NCBI GenBank assembly: GCA_947247005.1
Contig: OX365944.1
Coordinates: 6,584,501 to 6,648,500 of the forward strand
Direction: 5' to 3'
DNA length: 64,000 nt
Origin: Spisula solida
Taxonomy: Eukaryota > Mollusca > Bivalvia > Venerida > Mactridae
A program made the translations under genes and the position numbers. The notes beneath the pieces were generated by a model. It was not told the origin of the DNA. It ran no database searches and saw nothing but the letters and a program-made list of their open reading frames with translations. Below are positions 24,601 to 33,600 of this stretch, in pieces. Within the stretch, counting starts at the first letter, position 1; each line of letters opens with the position of its first letter.

Positions 24601-27600
24601 CTAGGCCAAATCAAAGGAAAACCTTGTGAACACATTAGAGGTCACAATTTGAGCCTAATCTTTATGAAACTTGATCACAATGATCATCTCTATAAAATCT
24701 AGGTCAAGTTCGATATTGGGTCATCTGGGGTTAAAAACTAGGTCACGAGGCCAAATCATTGAAAAAGCTTGTGAACACACTAGAGGTCGCAATTTGAGCC
24801 TAATCTTTATGAAACTTGGTCACAATGATCATCTCAACAAAATCTAGGTCAAGTTCGATATTGGGTCATCTGAGGTCAAAAACTAGCTCACTAGGTCAAA
24901 TTATAGAAAAACCTTGTTTTAAACCTTTCAACATGTAGTCTTCATGGTCACTAAACTCTGCTGTAACTCTCTATGCTCTATACATACAAGTAAACTTTCA
25001 TCAACCAATGAAAATGTGTATCAGGGTTCACAGCAGTTTTGTAAAGGTCAAATATCAAAATATTCTAGTATTTAAAGCAGGGTGTGAATTGTAAGGGTTA
25101 AGTGGAAATCAAAGCGCTGTAGGGAGCGTAGACATTATCCTGAGGGTCGTGGGTTCAAACCCCACTGGAACCATAATTTTTATTTTTTTATTTTTATTTT
25201 TTTTGAGTGTTTAGGTATTGTTTTGTCTGTAAAGCATTTATTTGTACATTTTCCTGATGGTCGTGGGTTCAACCCCCACTGGAACCATAATTTTTTTTTT
25301 TTTTTTTTAAGTGTTTAGGTATTGTTTTGTCTTTATAACATGTATTTGTACATTTTCCTGATGGTCGTGGGTTCAACTCCCACTGGAACCATAATTTTTT
25401 TTTTTTTTTTTTTTTTTTAAGTGTTTAGGTATTGTTTTGTCTTTAAAGCATGTATTTGTACAGTTATATGGAGGAAAAATATTCCAAAATATTTTTTTTA
25501 AAATATAGGTCAAATCATAGAAAAACCGTGTGTAGTCAGTCACCAGAGGTTACAATTTCAACCTAATCTTTATGAAACTTTGTCACAATGATCCTGTCAA
25601 CAAAATCTAGGCCGAGTTCGATTTTGGGTCATCTGGCGTCAAAAACAAGGTCACAATGTCAATTGACATTTTCCTGAGGGTCGTGGGTTCAAACCCCACT
25701 GGAACCATAATTATTTTTTTAAGTGTTCAGGTATTGTTCTGTCTTTATAGCATGTATTTGTACAGTTATATGGAGGAAATATTTTGTTTAAATTATGGGT
25801 CTGATCAAAGAAAAACCCTGTGTAGTCACCAGAGGTTACAATTTCCACTTAATCTTTATGAAATTTGGTCCTAATAATCATCTCAACACAATCTAGGTTA
25901 AGTTTGATATTAATTAAGTCATCTGGGGTCAAACGCTAGGTCACATGGTCAAATCATACAAAAACTTGCAATAGAGGCTAAATTTCCTTAAATTTTATTC
26001 AGAAAATGTGTAGGATCACCATAGGGGTGTGCATGCACAAGTACGACAGGTGAGCGACCTAGGGCCCTTTGGGCCCTCTTGTTGTACACTTTCCACTAAA
26101 TGTTCCACCGTTCTGCTGGGCCTTGTTTAGCAACCTTGTCTTCATGAAATTGTCATTTCATGTACTTGACATTACACAAAAGCATAGGTCACCTTGCCTT
26201 CCGGTTTTGTAAACGGTTGATTGGCAAAGATTTTCAAGGGAATTCATTGTATCATGTGCTATCCATTGAAGTGGTTATAGTAAGTGATTTCAATGAAACT
26301 TCGCATGATGAAATAGTTGATTCTAATTTATTTAAGGTAGATTGTGAAACACTCTCAACACCTCATTTCTGATGTTATCCATCACTTCGAGGGTATGAGA
26401 GAAAAGAAGCCAGTTTTCCCCTTTATGCCGAGCGTCTAGCAAGGGAATTTCTTTAGTTTTAGTTTGTCTTTAGTAATAGTATAACAGCCTGGGATAAAAC
26501 CCAGGACCTCCCGCACTCAAAGTGGACGCTGTACCACAAGGCTATCGAGGAGACGGTAATAGTCTGACTCTTGGTATAATGTCAGTTGGTTAGCATGATT
26601 CGTGAACATGTGTATAACAATTGGTTTGTTCATTACTTTAGCAGGAAGAACCAGCAGAGGAGGAAGTTAAAATGGAGACTGAGGACGATGATGAGAAAAA
26701 GAAAAAAGACGTAAGTTATAATAATAAAGACTTTATTAAAAGAGGCAACACAGTTAGGTATACTCAGTCTTCCCTGTGAGCCTCATAAGTAGTATAAGTG
26801 GTTGAGTTAGCAACATTGAAATGTTGGCTAATTTACAAAACTCTCTTACATTTCCCCTAGCATAAATATTGGCCCACAAACAACTCTATGATAAAATACC
26901 AAAACTACCTAATATTTCTTTACGCCAAATGTGTGAAATTAAAATTTTTAACTTTTCAACATCCTAAAATATCCTCAAATACAGTAATCTTTGTATTTTG
27001 TCTCTGAAATGATGAATCACAATCCCAAGTATTTGCGAATGATAGTTTCTTGTACTTATTTGCAGTAAACAGAAATTCAGGCACTTAAGAATTATGTCTC
27101 CCACATATTGTGGGGAAGACTTTTTTGCTGGATAGATGGATGTCACAAAGTTTGTCCCCGCTTGTTGTCCTTAGATTTCTATGAAATTTCACATGAATAT
27201 TGGTACCAAGCCTGGTTGTGTCTGAAATTTTAGGTCAGATGAATATTGCCAGAGTTATGGTCCTTTGTGGGAAACATGTGTCTACTTTTGTGTCAAAAAC
27301 CCTTTTATGTTCCCAAACTTTGACGAGGGGGTTATTGCTTTGCTCACATTGGTCGGTAAACCAAACAGTTTCTGTTCAATAACTCACAAACACTTGTCCC
27401 TAGCATCCTCAAACTTTACATGGAGGGTGGTCCTCAACTGCATTTGACCCCTATTGATTTTGAGATCGGTAGGTCAAGGTCATAAATAGACCAAATTTGT
27501 TCCAATCAATACAATCATTGAGCCCAGAAACTTCAAACTTTATAGGGAGGTTGGTCAAAATCTTTTATAGATGGTTCCCTATTGATTTTAAGGTCAGTAG

Positions 27601-30600
27601 GTCAAGGTCACCATGACCTTTCATATAACTGACTATTGGGTTGCTATAGGGGCATTCGTGTTTTACAAACATCTCTTGTTATTAATTTTCTTTCGGAACC
27701 ATCAAATACCAATATTATGCCCATTACAATGTTCCCGTGTATTTTGTCTTATTCAGGAAGAGGAACGAAAGAAGGAAGAAGAGAGAAAGAAAGCTACATT
27801 AGAACGAAGGTATACATTACCTGACAAACGAGCAATTCTAGTCTATCCTAACCCCACAGCAAAGGGAGGCAAGTTTGATTGTTCTGTTATGTCACTGAGT
27901 GTTCTGTTAGATTACAGACCAGAGGATAATAAGGAACATTCCTTTGAGGTAAGTTCATGAAAAGGAAATATATGTTTCCATCTTTTAGCTCATAGAAAGT
28001 GTCAATCACAAGCTTATAGAAAGATTTGGTTGCTAGGCAACATGAAGTGTCATTTACTGTGCTTTAAGTCTGGTTGGATGTAGCTAAATTTGTCTGCACT
28101 TGTTCTCCTTAACCATTAAAAGGATTTAAATGAATACATCATACCAAGCCTAGTTCTGCACATTTTCAGGAAATTAAGGCTGGATGGAAGTTTCAGTTAT
28201 GTCCCCTTGTGGTAGACATATGTTTTTGTGTCAGAACTTCTTATAGTTACTGTGTATTACTATAAAACTAAATTGTAAATTTTCGTTATTATTAGTCACC
28301 TTATGATTGCAGGTGTCATTATTTGCTGAACTGTTCAACGAGATGTTGATGAGAGATTTTGGCTTTACAATGTACAAGAACCTATCAGCTGTACCTGAGA
28401 AACCCAAAGAAGAAAAGAAAGACAAGGAAAAAGAGAAAGAAAAAGACAAGGACAAGAAAAAAGATGATGTAAGTTGTAGACCAGTAAGTTTGCTCAACTC
28501 TCCCTATGTAGACCAATCATAGCAGACATCCCAAAATTCGCCGGTCTGACAGATTAGTCTTGAAGATTTTAATACGGTCCGCTATGTTTCAATCCAGAAC
28601 TGGTCCGACTGTCCAGCCTTTATCCACAACTGTAATTTATCAAAATGGTGTCGTCTTTTAATTTTGACGATGTGCAAGCACATATAAAGACAAAACTATC
28701 TGCGGTCAAGTGCACACAGTATAAAGAAACAAAAAAACAAAATAATAATAAATTATAGTTTCCATGAAAATGGATGAAATATCTGTATAAAAATTTGAGT
28801 GTTAAAACACATTAATTCATCCTTCCAAAAAATAAAAAAATTGTATTATATTTGGTCAGAAAGTCAGAAAGTGCATGTGCTCAAAATGTAGAAGTCAGGA
28901 AGTACATGTGCTCAAAATGTAGGTGTCCTTTAAAACAAACTGGAATGCTTTTAAAATAACTTAAGGTGACACTAAAATAAATAACACACTTTATTTTATT
29001 TCTTTGTTTTCAGGAACCAGCTGCAAAGAAAAAGAAAACTGATGAAAAAGATAAAAAAGAATCAGATAAAAAGGTACAGGTCTCATAATTTTGCAGATAT
29101 TGCAATATTAAACCATTTTTTCTGGTACACAAATCTTGCGAGCTCTTCTCTGGACCTACTAGAGAGACTTCTGTATAACTTGATGGAAATCTATCAGTTA
29201 CTGCTTCTAGCCTAGTTAAGTTGTGCTTGTCAGGAAAATGTATTTAGTTCATAGTCGCTGGTTGAATGCATTGGAGAGGAAATATTCTTTTTTTCCTCAA
29301 AACAATGAACTACTGGTATACAATATCAGCAATATGATTATATTTTTCAAGGAGATAGTTTTATTATGTTCCTTATTTGGTATGTGAAATAAAATATGCT
29401 AACATATTATGTCATCACATTGTAGGATGAAGAGTCGGAGAAGAAAGAAAACAAAGAAAGTTCAACAACCGAGAAAAAGGAAGAGAAACGCGAGGATGAC
29501 AAGGATAAAGATAAAAGTATGAAAACTGATTTATTATTGATCTGGGAGCTAACTATACAGACAGTCTCTCTGTTGATGGCATTCACGTGTTTCATCAATC
29601 TACACTTGAGTACATATCTCTGCCATTTCATCTGGAAGCTGTTAATGGCAATCAATTGTTCTGTTTCATCTTTCTAATCTCTGATTCAAGCCATTTGAAT
29701 ATAGGAAAATTTCATTGAGAACAAATTGTTCAAAAAGTCATCTATTGAATGTAATGGGCACTAGGTTACTTTGAAATTAACTTCAGAAAATTTATGGTAT
29801 TGTTGTGACTCATTATACAGTTTTAGCCATTTTGCAACACGTTATTTTCCTCTGGTCACACAGTTTTGCCTCGACAGACTAATGGTAGAGCACCAATCAA
29901 GTGCAAGAGGTTTGGGTTTGCTCCACGTCACACCAAATACATGATAAATATAGTTCCAGTGTTTCTATTGCTTTGTGGCTGACCATAAAAAGGGAAAACT
30001 GGCTTCTCTTCTCTCTACCCTTGTGGCATTGGATATCATCAGGATTGAGGACTGGTGTTGGAGAGTGATTAATATAAAGTAAATTATCCAAATTATTACT
30101 GGAGTCTTGAAGAAACTTTACACTATATTCAAAATTGATTATCTTATAACTTAGCAATTATACAACTAACAAAAGAAATGCAATTTTATATTTTGGCTTT
30201 AACATCCATGTAAGAACTTCTCTTTCGTTTTTATACAACAACAGAAAACAAAAATACTGTATCTAAGTGAAAACAAATCAAACCACTTTAAAATGAAAGA
30301 GCCATGTTGTCATGTTATCCTTTTATCAAGCGGCAGGCATACACAGGACTTTAGACATGACAGAAATGTGTGTTTCTTTTGTTTCAAAAAACAGTCAAGC
30401 TGTAAAGACATTTTGCACCATTCTATATTACAGAAGATGATAAAAAGAAGGAAAAAGAAGAAAAAGAAAAGGAGAAGAAGAAAGAAAAACGTAAATTTCT
30501 GACGGTGAAAGCTGACTTGTTGTTAGCTTGTATATACTTTGATCAGAATCATTGTGGATATATACTGGATAAAGATATGGAAGAGATTATACATGCTATA

Positions 30601-33600
30601 GGATTATCTCTCTCCAGAGCTCAGGTAAGATGATGGCACCTGGCTCTGATCTCATGGAGCATCTCAAGTAGAAATCTCAGCTTAAATGTTTGTTTTGTGA
30701 TGCCAATTTTGTGTCCAGCCTCCCATGGACATTAACATCAAGACACATGCCAATATTTGAGATGAGATTTAGCTCAGGTTGAGATGCATCTAGGGGTTTT
30801 GGGGCCTGGAAACAACAAAACCCAGTCTATCCAATCGGAGCTAAATCTCGGCTCAAATATTGTTGTTGACCATTACGATGTTTCAATGTGAGTCTCCAAG
30901 TTCAAAATTGGTATCATAAAACGAAAACAGTGCAGCAAACTTTCCAAGAGATTTGTCTAAGATTCTAATTTGTAAAATGTTTGAGATGCTTCCAGATCAG
31001 GGTCTAACTTCTTACTCTGATTGCCTGTGCTTTTATGCCCAAAAGGAAAGCTTACAGTAATAAAACTGTTTTCCACACTCAATGCCCCGAGAAAACACTT
31101 CAAACAAAATTTATGAAACTACATTGAGCTTATGTGTCGCACTCTTAACTTACAACGTTTCGCCCAGATATTTTCTTCAGGTTAATGAAGTACAAAACAA
31201 CAATGATGTTTCAAGAAATTTGACAATTGTAAAATTGGTGAATATTAACACTTGCACTTTTATGACTAGTGTAACATTATTAATATTCATGGGTGATTTA
31301 ATTTCGTGAATTTCGTGGATGACCTCAACCACGAAACTAAATCCCCTACAATGAATAATTATGATTAATAAATACTGGTATGTCAAGTTTTTTACTGTGA
31401 TTGCCATACTTGTTTTCAAGTTCCTTTAAGTATAAGACTGGGCTTTTGGGAAGTTAACTTGCATATATCAACATGTAATAAAAACAATTATTATATATGT
31501 TTGATTTTTGAATGATTTCTGATAATGTTTTGTGAATTTTTACCTTCCCTTGCCTTGAATTTATGTCCCCACGAAATGGTCCTTTTCAACAAAACCACGA
31601 AATTTTGTCCCATTGAAATTAAATGATTTTACAGTACATTAACATTATGATGCTATAATTGGGTTAATGCTGATAAATGAAGCTAGCTGTTGTGATTACA
31701 GGTGAAGAAGTTGCTTGGTAAAGTTGTATCGAGAGATACGTTCAATTATCGTAAGATTACAGATGAAGCTATTGGAGAGGACGAGAAATCGACCGAACTC
31801 AAAGAGATTGAAATTAATCTTGAAACTCTTGCTGCTGGTAAACATGTTGATACTATTTTGTGAAATAATGATATGGTTGTATTGAAGTTATATAAGTAAT
31901 GAATATACACATTTTAATCAGATTTTTTAATGCGTTGAACGGTGGCTAAGTGGTTAGTGATCTACACTTCCAATCGGAGGTCCCTGGTTCAAATCTCGGC
32001 CGGGCGCTGGAAATTTCAGAAATGTTATTCAGTGTTTCCAACTAAACTAAAGATGAACTGGTTGGAAACCCGAAGGCACGTTAAAGAACCAAGTAGTTTA
32101 TTCAGGAAGAGCTAGGGCTCTGTGCTCAGATTCCTTATATCACACTAACATTCTGTCTCTTCCCTCGACGGCGGACGTCATTGGCCAATTAGGCAAGGAT
32201 GAAACTGAATGGCCATGCACTACGACTGTCTAAGTCTGGAATATTCATGAACTAGTTGTATACAGCAAATTTGTTGTTTGAACTGTTCTTTGACAATTCA
32301 ACACAACAAATACAGTATTACAGATATTGATATATAGCAATTGAAAAAAAATCTCCTGCGTAACAGCTTTATAACATTTTGATTTTATAGGTAACAGTAC
32401 TGCCCCAGCAGCCAGTAAGGATGGAACAAGCACTACACCAAGTAAGAGGAAGTCTAAGACAGATAATGAGACTCTGTCAGGGATGGTGATGTATAATGGA
32501 GCTATGTTAGATATTGATAGTCTGTTAGAGAGGCTCTCAAAAGGAGAAAAATCTATGATTGATTTTGAGAGAAAAATTCAGAATGTTGAAGAAGAAAGAG
32601 GTATGTTAATATCAGATAGTGTTTACTTTGATAGTTTGTGACTTATGGCTTCAGGTCCACGCTTGACCGTTTTTTCCAGCACCTTGTGAAATCTACATTT
32701 TCCACGGTTTCACAGGGCGCTGGACAAAGCGGCATAGCCGCTGAAAAAGATTTTGTATGTTGTGGAAAGCAAAAAATTTCCCCTTAGTGTGGCACATATT
32801 TCATAGAAATCGACGTAGATACAAGATACTTATGGCTATTTTTGTTTTCCAATGTTGACAAATTTCGGCTTGGAACTGTATTGCTACACTGATATGGTCT
32901 AGGTCCATGTAAAAAGGTGTATGCTTGGCTAAGTAGTCTTAATTTCTATTATTATTTCCAAATTGGTCATCAAAATTGATGAATTAGGTGTGATGCGGGG
33001 TTGGAAACCCAGGAAGCAGACATCATGACTGAATAATACAGGTTGTAATTATTTGTAAGAATTCCCATGTTTCCAACTGATTACAAGCATTGAAACCAGA
33101 CCCGTTCACATGAAATCTAACTTAAAAGGTACAGTCTAACATGTCATGTTTATTTCAATGCGTCAACATAGATGGATATGACCAGAATTGAATCGTGGGT
33201 ATAGTCAGTAATATAGAATGCCTGATCGTGTTATTGCATCTTAGACCTGTGCCCCTGTGTAAAATGTAGTCAAGTGCCTGTGCTGAAGATTGCTTGCAAT
33301 TTATGTTTGCTTGGGTCATTTCTGAAATGCTAATCTGTGTTTGCCAACCAACTAGAAGTGAATTGGTTAAAAACCCAGAGGTAGTCTCTGTGTATCAATG
33401 CTGTATACCAGACTGTATTCCCTTGAAGTCAAAGGTATTGGCCAATCTCACAGGGAAAAACCCTTGGCCGCGCACTAGTGACTGCCTCAGACGAACACAA
33501 ACAAACAACAAGATAGCTTGTATTACTAAGTGTCAGCTTGTAATACTAAGTGTCCGCCTTTAATTTGTAATACTTAAGTGTCAGCTTGTAGTACTAAGTG

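Larger units (their letters stand above)
24396..26082 (+). mobile_element. Family A element, second copy, interrupted
   Basis: Same 5' hairpin (AGCTCACCTGTCAC) and 3' end (GACAGGTGAGCGACCTAGGG then CCCTTTGGGCCCTCTTGT) as 11050-12410. Core units at 24493, 24638 and 24783 keep the 145-bp spacing. The remainder is broken by foreign sequence at about 24920-25500 and 25669-25770, including tRNA-like repeats. Confidence 0.78.
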
